A stretch of DNA of 23,255 bases from Anaerolineales bacterium UBA7227 (GCA_002473085.1 DKTP01000162.1:290-23544), one strand, 5' to 3'; shown: positions 1 to 6,778, numbered from the stretch's first letter. The notes: generated by a model not told the origin, from the sequence alone. Made by a program: numbers and translations.

Positions 1-2
1 GC

Positions 3-782
3 GAAAAGATCGCCCGCATCGGCCTGGACCTCGAGCCGGGCGCGGCCCCGGCGACTGAGTCGCGTCCCCAAGCCGCGGCCCCGCCCGAGGTCACGCGCGG
101 GAGGCGGACGTTGGACCGCCTGCTCTTCGCGGTGGAAGTCCTCGCGGTCGTCGGGCTGGTCGGCGTCATCCTGAGCGGGATGGGAATCCTGCGCGACCTG
201 AATCGGGAGGTGGCCGAGGCGCTCGCTCCCGCCGCCGTTGAGCCGACCCCGCTGGTGACGGCCGTGGTGCTTCCGTCGGGACACACCCCGCCCGACGCGC
301 AGGGCAACTCCCGCCCGAACGACGCCGAGATTCCCGAACACCTGCGCCCGATGGTGCAGTCGCTGGGAAGCATCACCGTCCCCACGCCGGGACCGGAGCA
401 GGCCATCCGCATTTCGATCCCCGCGCTGCGCGTGAACGCGCCGGTGGTGCAGGGCGACGGCTGGGAACAGTTGAAGAAGGGCGTGGGGCAGCACATCGGC
501 TCGGCCAACCCCGGCCAGAGCGGAAATGTGGTGCTTTCGGCGCATAACGATGTGTACGGGTCGCTCTTTCGTTTTCTCGATAAACTCGTCCCAGGCGATC
601 TGGTGATCATCTATACCCAGCAGCGCCAGTATGTTTACGTGGTGACCGGCGCGAGCATTGTGGAGCCGACGCAAGTGGAAGTGATGGCGCCTACGCCCGA
701 CTCGACCGCCACGTTGATTTCGTGTTATCCTTACATGGTCAACACGCAGCGCATCGTTGTCTTTGCGAAATTGCAGAATTGA
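3..782 (+). CDS. Sortase (class D/E-like transpeptidase), 5' end outside the window
   Basis: Membrane-anchored cysteine transpeptidase that would join sorted surface proteins to cell-wall or surface acceptors. The frame is open from the left edge, so the gene starts outside the window. A TTG at 111 could serve as a start, but the 36 codons before it read as a plausible Pro/Ala-rich cytoplasmic segment, so I extend to the edge. One transmembrane helix (LLFAVEVLAVVGLVGVIL) follows, then a Pro-rich stalk and the sortase barrel. The catalytic triad is visible: His in LSAHND (about residue 181 of the visible part), Cys in TLISCYPY (about 241) and Arg in TQRIVV (about 250). The TLxxC motif is the family hallmark. 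No sorting-signal substrate is encoded in the window. The family call is firm; the class is less certain. Confidence 0.9.
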   Translation, partial: EKIARIGLDLEPGAAPATESRPQAAAPPEVTRGRRTLDRLLFAVEVLAVVGLVGVILSGMGILRDLNREVAEALAPAAVEPTPLVTAVVLPSGHTPPDAQGNSRPNDAEIPEHLRPMVQSLGSITVPTPGPEQAIRISIPALRVNAPVVQGDGWEQLKKGVGQHIGSANPGQSGNVVLSAHNDVYGSLFRFLDKLVPGDLVIIYTQQRQYVYVVTGASIVEPTQVEVMAPTPDSTATLISCYPYMVNTQRIVVFAKLQN

Positions 783-851
783 CGGCCGGCATCGGCAGGC
801 CGAGACTACCAACGCTTCTTTCGCGAAGCGCCGACCCTGAAAAATAAATCC

Positions 852-871
852 GCGACGCGTAGCCGCGTCGC
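852..871 (+). promoter_or_regulatory. Perfect 8-bp hairpin just upstream of the small-protein RBS
   Basis: GCGACGCG and CGCGTCGC pair perfectly around a 4-base TAGC loop. The hairpin ends three bases before the AAGGAG ribosome-binding site (874-879) of the next gene. No T-run follows, so a simple intrinsic terminator is unlikely. A translational control or mRNA-stability hairpin, or a processing site between sortase and small-protein messages, is an inference. Confidence 0.4.
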
Positions 872-885
872 TCAAGGAGCGCCCT

Positions 886-1053
886 ATGGCAAAAAGCAAA
901 CGTTCGACCGTCCGCCGCGCCGCCGCGTCCACACAGACGCCGGCGGAGTTCAACCCCGATTACAGCGACGTGAAGCGCGACCTCAAACGCATCGGAACTC
1001 TGGCGGGATCGTTCTTCGTCATCCTCATCGTTCTGTCGTTCTTCCTGCGCTAA
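886..1053 (+). CDS. 55-residue single-pass membrane protein
   Basis: A short gene with a clear AAGGAG ribosome-binding site 6 bases before the ATG. The product has a basic, Ala/Thr-rich N-terminus (MAKSKRSTVRRAAAS), a charged middle (NPDYSDVKRDLKRIG) and a C-terminal hydrophobic helix (SFFVILIVLSFFL) ending in Arg. The topology is probably cytoplasmic N-terminus with a C-terminal membrane anchor. It lies about 100 bases after the sortase gene on the same strand, with a hairpin in the spacer. I do not recognise a named family and assign no function. The RBS, codon use and helix make it a convincing small gene. Confidence 0.75.
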   Translation: MAKSKRSTVRRAAASTQTPAEFNPDYSDVKRDLKRIGTLAGSFFVILIVLSFFLR

Positions 1054-1225
1054 TTCGCCGGTTACCGCGCTAACGCGCCCTTCCGACGCGCATCAGATAG
1101 ACTGCTTCCATCCAGGTCATCGGTCCGCGTCGGGATTCGCAGAATTCGGGATTCCGAGCCTTGGACGGCATCGTCTGGACGAGGACGCATCCCGCGCCGC
1201 GCGGTTGGCGGAGGCGCGCTCTCCG

Positions 1226-1843
1226 TCACTTCTTCCGCGCGGACAGTAAAAACACGGGGAAAGCCTTCTCCACGCCGTCTACGGTTTTCTTGACTTCATA
1301 CGCGGTCGAAACGTTGACGTTTCCGAATCCCGCCGCCTCGACCCATTTCTGCAATTCGGCGCGGTCGAATCCCTTGTGGACGTCAGCCGAGCCGTCCGTG
1401 TGGAAGGAGCCGTCCTCTTTGTCCAGGTCGGCGACAACCAAATATCCGTTCGGCTTGAGGACATCGTAAAACCTGCCCAGGATTCCCCTCGCGTCGTGGA
1501 CGTGGTGCAGGACCATCAGCGAATAGACGATGTCGAATCTCTCGGCAGGCAGGGGATCGGTCGAAAGGTCGAGGCGGATGGGACGCATGTTAACCGCGCC
1601 TGAATTCGCAATTTTTTCGCCCAGCACATCCAACATGCCCTGCGACGTGTCCGCCAGCGTGATCGGACCAAGGTCGGGTTGCAGGGCGAAGCTGAGCAGC
1701 CCCGTCCCGCAGCCGTATTCGAGGGCGGACATTTCGGTCGAAAGCGGGATCGCGGCGCGGATGGCGTCTGCCACGACGCGGGCGCGCGCCGCTTTTTGGG
1801 GATCCGAGTCCCAGTCTTTGGCGCGTTCGTCGAAGTGAGTCAT
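1226..1843 (-). CDS. Class I SAM-dependent methyltransferase
   Basis: 205-residue stand-alone Rossmann-fold methyltransferase. Motif I is ALEYGCGTGLLSF (about residues 40-52), with the acidic motif-II end at LADTSQGML, the post-motif FDIVYSLMVLHHVHD (about 104-118), and a typical LKPNGYLVVADLDKEDG strand. The length suits the small-molecule Methyltransf_11/25 group. The substrate cannot be deduced. It starts MTHFDERAKDWD, a common opening for this group. The ribosome-binding site is weak. The gene is convergent with the small membrane protein gene, and a palindromic repeat element lies in its upstream spacer. Confidence 0.85.
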   Translation of the reverse strand: MTHFDERAKDWDSDPQKAARARVVADAIRAAIPLSTEMSALEYGCGTGLLSFALQPDLGPITLADTSQGMLDVLGEKIANSGAVNMRPIRLDLSTDPLPAERFDIVYSLMVLHHVHDARGILGRFYDVLKPNGYLVVADLDKEDGSFHTDGSADVHKGFDRAELQKWVEAAGFGNVNVSTAYEVKKTVDGVEKAFPVFLLSARKK

Positions 1844-1888
1844 TTTGTTCCGTTTTGAGAAGAATCTCTTACGAGCGGTGAGAAGAGC

Positions 1889-2038
1889 TTAAACACAAAG
1901 GACACGAAGGCAACGAAGGATGGTTGAGTGATGGTTGTGGCTCTTCGTTTTCGATCATCACGAGCGATGGTCAAAACGAGGTCGTCTTTTTGCGCCGCTC
2001 AGCAAACCTTTGAGTCCCTTTGTGTCCTTCGTGTTTAA
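1889..2038. repeat. 150-bp palindromic MITE-like intergenic repeat, copy 1
   Basis: Begins TTAAACACAAAGGACACGAAGG and ends with its imperfect inverse (CCTTCGTGTTTAA), giving terminal inverted repeats of about 22 bp. The interior is also roughly self-complementary (CGTTTTCGATCATC opposite GATGGTCAAAACG), so the whole unit can fold into one long imperfect hairpin. It starts and ends with TTAA palindromes and carries no gene. A second copy of identical length and orientation lies at 3330-3479. It sits directly after the stop codon of the E2 gene. Confidence 0.85.
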
Positions 2039-2042
2039 AGAA

Positions 2043-3044
2043 TTATGCCCAATTCTCCAGCGTCTCTTTGACCTTGACCAGGAACCAGTCCGCGGACGCG
2101 CCGTCCAGGATGCGATGGTCAAAGACGAAGGAGAGATAGATCATCGGGCGGATGGCGATCGCGTCGTCCCCTGTCCCGCCGACGGCGGGAACGACAACCG
2201 CGCGCTTCTGCATGGCGCCAATTCCCAGGATTCCGCACTGCGGCTGGTTGATGATCGGCATGGCGAAGAGCGATCCGCTGATGCCGTGGTTGGTGAGGGT
2301 GAACGTCCCGCCCTTGACCTCGTCGGGTTGGAGTTTGCGGGCGCGGGCGCGAGTCGCCAGGTCGTTGATCGTGCGCGCCACCCCCAGCAGGGAGAGCGAG
2401 TCCGCGCCTTTGATGACGGGGACGATGAGTCCCTCCTCGCCGAGCGAGGTCGCCATCCCGATGTTGATGCTTTTGTGGAGCAGCAGACCTTCGTCCGTCC
2501 ACGAGGCGTTGACGGCGGGGAAAGCTTTCAGTCCCGCGACGATGGCGGTCATGAAGTAGGCCGTGAAGGTCAGGTTGACGCCGTCGCGCTCGAAGGCGGC
2601 TTTGTTGGCGGCGCGATGCCTGACGACGCGCGACATGTCCGCTTCCATCACGGTCAGCACGTGCGGCGAGACGGATTTGGACATGACCATGTGATCCGCG
2701 ATCTGTTTACGGATGAGGGTGTGCTTGATGAGCGTGTCGCCCTGCGCGGGGGTGACAACAGACGTAGCGTGTTGCGCAGCGCCTGGGGTTGGCGGCCTAC
2801 TCTCTACTCTCTTCTCTCTGGTCTCTACAAAATTCAACACGTCGTTTTTGGTGATGCGACCGTTAAGTCCCGTGCCTGCGACCTGGGACAGGTCGATCCC
2901 GCGTTCGGCCGCGATCTTGGCGACGACGGGGGAGATGAAGCCGAGGTCGTGCGACGGGGGACGGGAGACGGGAGACGGCGCGGCATCCGCTTTTGGCGCG
3001 GGCGCGGATGGCGCGGGCGCGGATGGCGCGGGCGCGCTGGTCAC
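2043..3044 (-). CDS. Dihydrolipoamide acyltransferase (E2), PSBD plus catalytic domain; 3' half of a split E2
   Basis: Core of a 2-oxo-acid dehydrogenase complex; transfers the acyl group from lipoamide to CoA. After an Ala/Pro linker, in which APAPS repeats are encoded by 15-bp DNA repeats at 2995-3037, comes the peripheral-subunit-binding domain (FISPVVAKIAAERGIDL...GTGLNGRITKNDVL). A second linker leads to the acetyltransferase domain ending in the catalytic FDHRILDGASADWF. The GTG start at 3044 has no ribosome-binding site. It lies in the same frame as the lipoyl-domain gene, separated by TAA and one codon. Read through, the pair gives about 422 residues, a normal E2 length, so I consider this one gene interrupted by a stop. 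E1 and E3 genes are not in the window, so the oxo-acid is unknown. Confidence 0.88.
   Translation of the reverse strand: MTSAPAPSAPAPSAPAPKADAAPSPVSRPPSHDLGFISPVVAKIAAERGIDLSQVAGTGLNGRITKNDVLNFVETREKRVESRPPTPGAAQHATSVVTPAQGDTLIKHTLIRKQIADHMVMSKSVSPHVLTVMEADMSRVVRHRAANKAAFERDGVNLTFTAYFMTAIVAGLKAFPAVNASWTDEGLLLHKSINIGMATSLGEEGLIVPVIKGADSLSLLGVARTINDLATRARARKLQPDEVKGGTFTLTNHGISGSLFAMPIINQPQCGILGIGAMQKRAVVVPAVGGTGDDAIAIRPMIYLSFVFDHRILDGASADWFLVKVKETLENWA
2797..2831. repeat. Period-7 array inside E2, PSBD-catalytic linker
   Basis: Heptamers CTACTCT, CTACTCT, CTTCTCT, CTGGTCT and CTACAAA lie end to end. On the coding strand they translate to the charged linker segment VETREKRVESR between the subunit-binding and catalytic domains of E2. 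Confidence 0.75.
2953..2980. repeat. Period-7 array inside E2, before the PSBD
   Basis: Four consecutive heptamers: GACGGGG, GACGGGA, GACGGGA, GACGGCG. On the coding strand they read through all three codon phases and give the linker peptide SPVSRPPS just before the subunit-binding domain. The inverse unit (CGTCTCC/CGTCCCC) resembles the heptamers at 16429-16456. Confidence 0.75.
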
Positions 3045-3069
3045 TGATTACTGATTACTGATCACTGAT
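3042..3069. repeat. Period-7 array carrying the stop that splits E2
   Basis: Four heptamers on the + strand: CACTGAT, TACTGAT, TACTGAT, CACTGAT. On the coding strand one unit supplies the TAA (3050-3048) that ends the lipoyl-domain frame, and another supplies the GTG (3044) that can restart the remainder of E2. A single unit would read GAATCAGTGACC without a stop. Three extra units (21 bp) keep the frame but necessarily present each unit in all three phases, one of which is a stop. Confidence 0.85.
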
Positions 3070-3311
3070 TCGCCTGCCGCGCCGATCAACGCCAGCAACT
3101 GTCCCACTTTCGCGGGCTGACCTTCCTGCATTTCGATCTTGAGAATCACGCCCGAAGCAGGCGCGGGGATTTCCGTGTCCACCTTGTCGGTGTTGACTTC
3201 GAGCAGCGGCTCCAACTCTTTGACGGAGTCGCCTTCCTTCTTAAGCCATTTGGTGATCGTGACTTCATCCACACCTTCGCCGAGTCTGGGTACAAGCACT
3301 TTTGTCGCCAT
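3048..3311 (-). CDS. Lipoyl-domain protein; 5' part of a split E2
   Basis: 87-residue biotinyl/lipoyl-attachment domain. The lipoylated lysine is K43 in the classic TDKVDTE hairpin turn, and the opening MATKVLVPRLGEGVDEVTI is typical of E2 N-termini. It swings acyl groups between the E1, E2 and E3 active sites. The domain is complete up to about residue 78. The last residues (ESVISNQ) are encoded by a heptamer array that also supplies the TAA stop. The ribosome-binding site GGAG lies a few bases before the ATG. It sits directly upstream of, and in frame with, the rest of E2. As a free protein it could still act in trans, but the arrangement looks like an interrupted E2 gene. Confidence 0.88.
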   Translation of the reverse strand: MATKVLVPRLGEGVDEVTITKWLKKEGDSVKELEPLLEVNTDKVDTEIPAPASGVILKIEMQEGQPAKVGQLLALIGAAGESVISNQ

Positions 3312-3329
3312 AATTTAGTTCTCCTTTTT

Positions 3330-3479
3330 TTAAACACGAAGGTCACGAAGTCAACGAAGGAGGGTTGAATGATGATTGTGGCTCTTTGTTTTCGATCATC
3401 ACGAGCGATGGTCAAAACGAAGTCGTCTCTTTGCGCCACTCAACAAACCTTTGTGCTCCTTCGTGTCCTTTGTGTTTAA
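3330..3479. repeat. 150-bp palindromic MITE-like intergenic repeat, copy 2
   Basis: Same length and orientation as the copy at 1889-2038 and alignable almost without gaps; the block CGATCATCACGAGCGATGG is identical in both. Ends are TTAAACACGAAGGTCACG and CTTTGTGTTTAA. It fills nearly the whole spacer between the lipoyl-domain start and the NeuB-like stop, so the two copies bracket the split E2 gene as direct repeats. Confidence 0.85.
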
Positions 3480-3488
3480 TGGGTGTAA

Positions 3489-4556
3489 TTACGCTTCCAA
3501 ATCCGTCCATCTCAACTCTTGACCATATTTGAAATCATGTAACGCCTTCGTGCCGATCACATTCGGAATCTCATGCGGTTTGATCGCGCCGGGTGTGGCG
3601 GGACGCAACACGTCAATCATGTCACGCGTGAAGACCTCGCCAGCCTTGATGTCCCGCGCCGCGCGCAGGCAGCGACGCTGGACAACCTGCGTCTCCTGCT
3701 CGTTGCCCGCGATGAATTTATCGGGCGAGCCCAAAGCGCGCTCGAGCAGACGCGTCTCTTCCACCATCCGCGCCCACTTGGCTGGGTCCATCGCAAACTT
3801 GTGGTCGGGACCTTCGCGGTCGTTGCTGTCAGTGAAGTGACGCTCGATGACGCGCGCGCCAAGCGTCACTGCGCCCAGAACGGGAGCGACCGCGTGCGTA
3901 TGGTCGGAGAGTCCCAGAATCACATCGGGGAACATCGTCGCGTACGTTTTCAATACGTTCAAATGCAAGTGATCGTAGTTGTCGGGCGAGGCGGTGTAAT
4001 TTGTGTTGCATTGCATCAACACCAGTTGCTTGTTGATCTTCAATATCGCATGGACAGCCCTCTGCACTTCGCCGATCGTGGACGCGCCCGTCGCGACGAA
4101 GAACGGTTTGCCCTTGCTTGCCATGCGCTCCAGCGCCTCGATCCAGTCAATCTCGCCCGAACCTGCCTTGTAAACAGGCACATATTGATCGAGAAAGTCA
4201 ATCGCGGCGAAATCGTACGGCGAGGAGAAATAATCAATGCCCGCTTCCTGACATTCCTCCATCAGGGTCATCGTCCACTCGAAAGGAATCGACGCGGCGC
4301 GGTAGACCTCGGTCACGGACTTCTTCCACGTCGCCTGATGACTGACCTGCGCGTTCATGTGCGAAAAGCCGTAATCCGAGACGATCTTCGGCGCGTCGAA
4401 ATTCTGAAACTTCGCCGCATCCGCCCCCGCTTCTTTTGCCAGACGGATGAGCAGTTTCGCGCGTTCCAAGTCGCCGTCGTGGTTGGCGGCGATGTCCGCG
4501 ATGAAGTAGGTGGGGTGGTTGAGACCGATCAATCGGTTGCCGATTTTGATGTCCAT
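3489..4556 (-). CDS. N-acetylneuraminate synthase-family protein (NeuB/PseI/LegI-like)
   Basis: Condenses phosphoenolpyruvate with an N-acetylated hexose to give a nine-carbon sialic-acid-like sugar. The 355-residue product has the NeuB TIM barrel (FIADIAANHDGDLERAK near the N-terminus, KAGSGEIDW, QCNTNYTASPDNYDHLHLN, LGLSDHT, VIERHFTDSNDREGPDHKFAM) and a C-terminal antifreeze-like SAF domain (about 290-355). I chose the ATG at 4556 because AAGGAGG lies 4 bases before it; an upstream extension to 4607 has no such site. The PseB-type dehydratase nearby hints at pseudaminate-like chemistry, but PseC, PseG, PseH and the CMP-activating enzyme are not in this window, so the exact sugar is open. 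Confidence 0.85.
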   Translation of the reverse strand: MDIKIGNRLIGLNHPTYFIADIAANHDGDLERAKLLIRLAKEAGADAAKFQNFDAPKIVSDYGFSHMNAQVSHQATWKKSVTEVYRAASIPFEWTMTLMEECQEAGIDYFSSPYDFAAIDFLDQYVPVYKAGSGEIDWIEALERMASKGKPFFVATGASTIGEVQRAVHAILKINKQLVLMQCNTNYTASPDNYDHLHLNVLKTYATMFPDVILGLSDHTHAVAPVLGAVTLGARVIERHFTDSNDREGPDHKFAMDPAKWARMVEETRLLERALGSPDKFIAGNEQETQVVQRRCLRAARDIKAGEVFTRDMIDVLRPATPGAIKPHEIPNVIGTKALHDFKYGQELRWTDLEA

Positions 4557-4625
4557 GATGCCTCCTTGTGATAGTTGGTGAATTAGCAGCCTTTCCCCGA
4601 AATCCAATGCGCCAATTTACCAACC

Positions 4626-4818
4626 TGTGGATAACTTCCCATTTTCTGTGGATAACTCGGCTGAAAAGCCTGTGGATAACCTGTGCGCAGCCTGGCAAAG
4701 CGCGTTACGCCTGTGTAAAACTTCGTATTTTCTGTGGAAAACCTTCTTTGAACTGTGTATAAAACAGGTCGAGGCCTGCGGAAAAACTGGGGAGAGGCTC
4801 GTCCAGGTCTGTGGATAA
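4626..4818. promoter_or_regulatory. Cluster of DnaA-box sequences
   Basis: The consensus DnaA box, read here as TGTGGATAA (inverse of TTATCCACA), occurs perfectly at 4626-4634, 4647-4655, 4671-4679 and 4810-4818. The variant TGTGTATAA is at 4754-4762, and near matches are at 4712-4720 (TGTGTAAAA) and 4733-4741 (TGTGGAAAA). All share one orientation. The first three lie in the spacer before the NeuB-like gene at spacings of 21 and 24 bases, about two helical turns. The others overlap the last codons of the RmlD-like gene. This could be a replication origin, a DnaA-titrating site or a DnaA-regulated promoter; no dnaA, dnaN or rpmH gene is in the window. Confidence 0.6.
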
Positions 4819-5622
4819 CTTATTGGTAGATAGGTATAAATTGTGGGCGCGGCGCGCCATCAAACTGGACGTACTGATGGATTTCGGCGAGATCTCGGCG
4901 TCGTTCAGCGTGAACCGGCGCGCGATCTCCACCCCAAATTGATACTTGCTCATCGGCTGCGGCCCCACCGCGTGATACAGCCCGCGCAGTCCCTTTGCCA
5001 GCATCTTCAAAAGCGTCTGCGACAAGTGCGCGGCGTGCATCGGGCAGAAGATCACGTCGGTGTAGCCGCTCATGGATTTGTTGTTCGTCAGGTTGTTGAA
5101 GAAGAACTCGGCCAGCGACCGCCGTCCCCCGAGCGACCAGCCGTAGAAGTTGACCCGAGCGACGATGGCATCCGGGTTGGATTCCAGCACGGACTGTTCC
5201 GCGTCCAGTTTGGCGCGGGCGTAGACGCTGACCGGGAGCGGATCGTCCTCCTCGGTGTAGAACCCCGCTTTCATCCCGTCGAAGACCGCGTCGGTCGAGA
5301 CCTGAACCATGCGGATGCCGCGCTCCCGACAAGCCTTCGCCAGCGCCGACGGGACGTCCGTGTTCAGGCGCCGCGCCAGCTCGGGTTCCGCCTCGCACGC
5401 GTCGAGGTCCGCGAGGGCGGCGCAGTGGATCAGCCAGTCGGGACGCGCCTCGTCGAGGATGGAGTCCACCGCCCCGTCGTCCAGCAGGTCGCGTCGAAGC
5501 GTCCGAAAGGGAGGCGATTTGAGCCGTCCCCGATCCAGCCCGACGACCTCATGCGAGGCCGCGGCTTCGAGGGCGAGGTTGAGTCCGAGTAGTCCGCTGG
5601 AGCCGGTGATTAGTAGTTTCAT
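4705..5622 (-). CDS. RmlD-like NAD(P)-dependent sugar reductase (SDR family)
   Basis: 305-residue extended short-chain dehydrogenase. The N-terminal nucleotide-binding motif is LLITGSSGLLGLNLA, followed by STDAVFDG (RmlD-type) and the catalytic YARAK. The C-terminal LSTNKLSTDLDEPLPSF is the usual RmlD tail. RmlD reduces the 4-keto group of dTDP-4-keto-rhamnose; the rest of the rml set is absent here, so the substrate may instead be the keto product of the adjacent PseB-type enzyme. The last 40 codons contain several DnaA-box-like sequences, one of which encodes L-S-T. There is no ribosome-binding site: the leader before the ATG is a period-7 array. Confidence 0.82.
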   Translation of the reverse strand: MKLLITGSSGLLGLNLALEAAASHEVVGLDRGRLKSPPFRTLRRDLLDDGAVDSILDEARPDWLIHCAALADLDACEAEPELARRLNTDVPSALAKACRERGIRMVQVSTDAVFDGMKAGFYTEEDDPLPVSVYARAKLDAEQSVLESNPDAIVARVNFYGWSLGGRRSLAEFFFNNLTNNKSMSGYTDVIFCPMHAAHLSQTLLKMLAKGLRGLYHAVGPQPMSKYQFGVEIARRFTLNDAEISPKSISTSSLMARRAHNLYLSTNKLSTDLDEPLPSFSAGLDLFYTQFKEGFPQKIRSFTQA

Positions 5623-5623
5623 G

Positions 5624-5698
5624 GGTCAAGTTCCAGGTTTCAAGTTTCGCGTCTCGGGTGTCAGGCACACTTGGAACGTGAAACGTGGAACCTGACAC
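5624..5698. repeat. Two-armed period-7 array
   Basis: Left arm 5624-5665 is six heptamers of the form TNTCRRG (TTCCAGG, TTTCAAG, TTTCGCG, TCTCGGG, TGTCAGG, with a diverged first unit). Right arm 5671-5698 has four units in the opposite sense (TTGGAAC, GTGAAAC, GTGGAAC, CTGACAC). The arms can pair, with GTGTCAGG (5658-5665) perfectly inverse to CCTGACAC (5691-5698). It fills the whole spacer between the PseB-like stop and the RmlD-like start. Confidence 0.8.
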
Positions 5699-5700
5699 TC

Positions 5701-6708
5701 TTACCCCTCAAGTTTACCCTGTTTGAACAGTTCTTCAAATGGCGCGATGTAGGTTTTGATGCCCTCGAGGTCGAGCCATTCGGTGTTGGCGTCGCTGGTG
5801 TAGGAGAAGCCTTCGGGGAGCGGCTCGCCGCCGTAATGACGGTCGCGGTCCCAGAGCGTCTCGGGCGGTTTGATGATGTACATGCCGTCGCGTTCGACCG
5901 CGTTGCGGGCCTCGTCTTCGGACAGCAGGTCTTCGTGCAGTTTTTCGCCGGGACGGATGCCGATGATCTCGATGTCCGCTTCGGGCGCGATGGCGCGGGC
6001 GAGGTCAATGACTTTGGTGCTGGGGATTTTCGGGATGAAGACCTCGCCGCCTTCCATCTGTTCGATGCACTTAATGACGAAGCGCACGCCCTGATCGAGC
6101 GAGAGCCAGAAGCGGGTCATGCGTTCGTCGGTGATGGTGATCTTGCCGCTGGCGCGCTGCTTGAGGAAGAGCGGCACGACCGAGCCGCGCGAGCCGACGA
6201 CATTTCCGTAGCGGACGCAGGCGTAGCGCGTGGACGATCCCGCCGCGTAGTTGTTCGACTGGATGACGAGTTTCTCGGCGACGAGTTTGGTCCCGCCGTA
6301 GAGGTTTGCCGGGCTGACGGCTTTGTCGGTGCTGAGGGCGAGGACTTTCTTGACGCCCGCGTCAAGCGCGGCTTCGAGGACGTTGCTCGTCCCCATGATG
6401 TTGGTCTTGACGGCCTCCATCGGATTGTACTCGCAGGCTGGGACCTGTTTGAGCGCGGCCGCGTGAACGACCACGTCCACGCCGTGCATGGCGCGGCGCA
6501 GGCGTTCGCGGTCGCGCACGTCGCCGATGAAGTAGCGCAGGCTGGGCTGATTGAAGCCCATCACCTGCATTTCGTGCTGTTTCAACTCGTCGCGACTGAA
6601 GATGATGATCTTCTTCGGCGCTTGTTCCTTGAGCAGGATCTCGGTGAATTTCTTGCCGAACGATCCCGTCCCGCCAGTGACGAGCACGACTTGATTTTTC
6701 CAGTCCAT
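5701..6708 (-). CDS. pseB: UDP-GlcNAc 4,6-dehydratase (PseB/FlaA1-type)
   Basis: Removes water from UDP-GlcNAc to give a 4-keto-6-deoxy sugar nucleotide, the first committed step toward pseudaminic acid and related amino-deoxysugars. The product is 335 residues, the usual cytoplasmic length. The Rossmann motif is VTGGTGSFGKKF (10-21). The characteristic active site reads LSTDKAVSPANLYGGTK, with T127, D128, K129, Y137 and K141. The region IGIRPGEKLHEDLL is typical of this branch. It sits between the methyltransferase and the RmlD-like gene. The downstream RmlD-like and NeuB-like genes could extend the pathway, but the aminotransferase and acetyltransferase of the standard Pse route are missing here. 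Confidence 0.9.
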   Translation of the reverse strand: MDWKNQVVLVTGGTGSFGKKFTEILLKEQAPKKIIIFSRDELKQHEMQVMGFNQPSLRYFIGDVRDRERLRRAMHGVDVVVHAAALKQVPACEYNPMEAVKTNIMGTSNVLEAALDAGVKKVLALSTDKAVSPANLYGGTKLVAEKLVIQSNNYAAGSSTRYACVRYGNVVGSRGSVVPLFLKQRASGKITITDERMTRFWLSLDQGVRFVIKCIEQMEGGEVFIPKIPSTKVIDLARAIAPEADIEIIGIRPGEKLHEDLLSEDEARNAVERDGMYIIKPPETLWDRDRHYGGEPLPEGFSYTSDANTEWLDLEGIKTYIAPFEELFKQGKLEG

Positions 6709-6715
6709 GGTTGTT

Positions 6716-6757
6716 ACTCCGTAGTGCGTGTTACATATTGTGTGATCGGTAATTGGT
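6716..6757. repeat. Degenerate period-7 array
   Basis: Six consecutive heptamers (ACTCCGT, AGTGCGT, GTTACAT, ATTGTGT, GATCGGT, AATTGGT). Five end in GT and one in AT, so the seven-base period survives although the units have diverged. It lies between the PseB-like start and the methyltransferase stop. Confidence 0.5.
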
Positions 6758-6778
6758 AGAACGACGGGTGTATGACGC

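Noticed and set aside
1054..1225. Possible minus-strand coding remnant ending in MTWMEAVYLMRVGRAR, in frame after the methyltransferase stop
   Set aside because: Too short, no start signal and no recognisable domain; could be a decayed C-terminus but there is not enough to support it.
4626..4818. DnaA-box cluster as a protein-coding repeat of the RmlD-like gene
   Set aside because: Three of the four perfect boxes lie outside the coding region, so codon constraint cannot explain the cluster.
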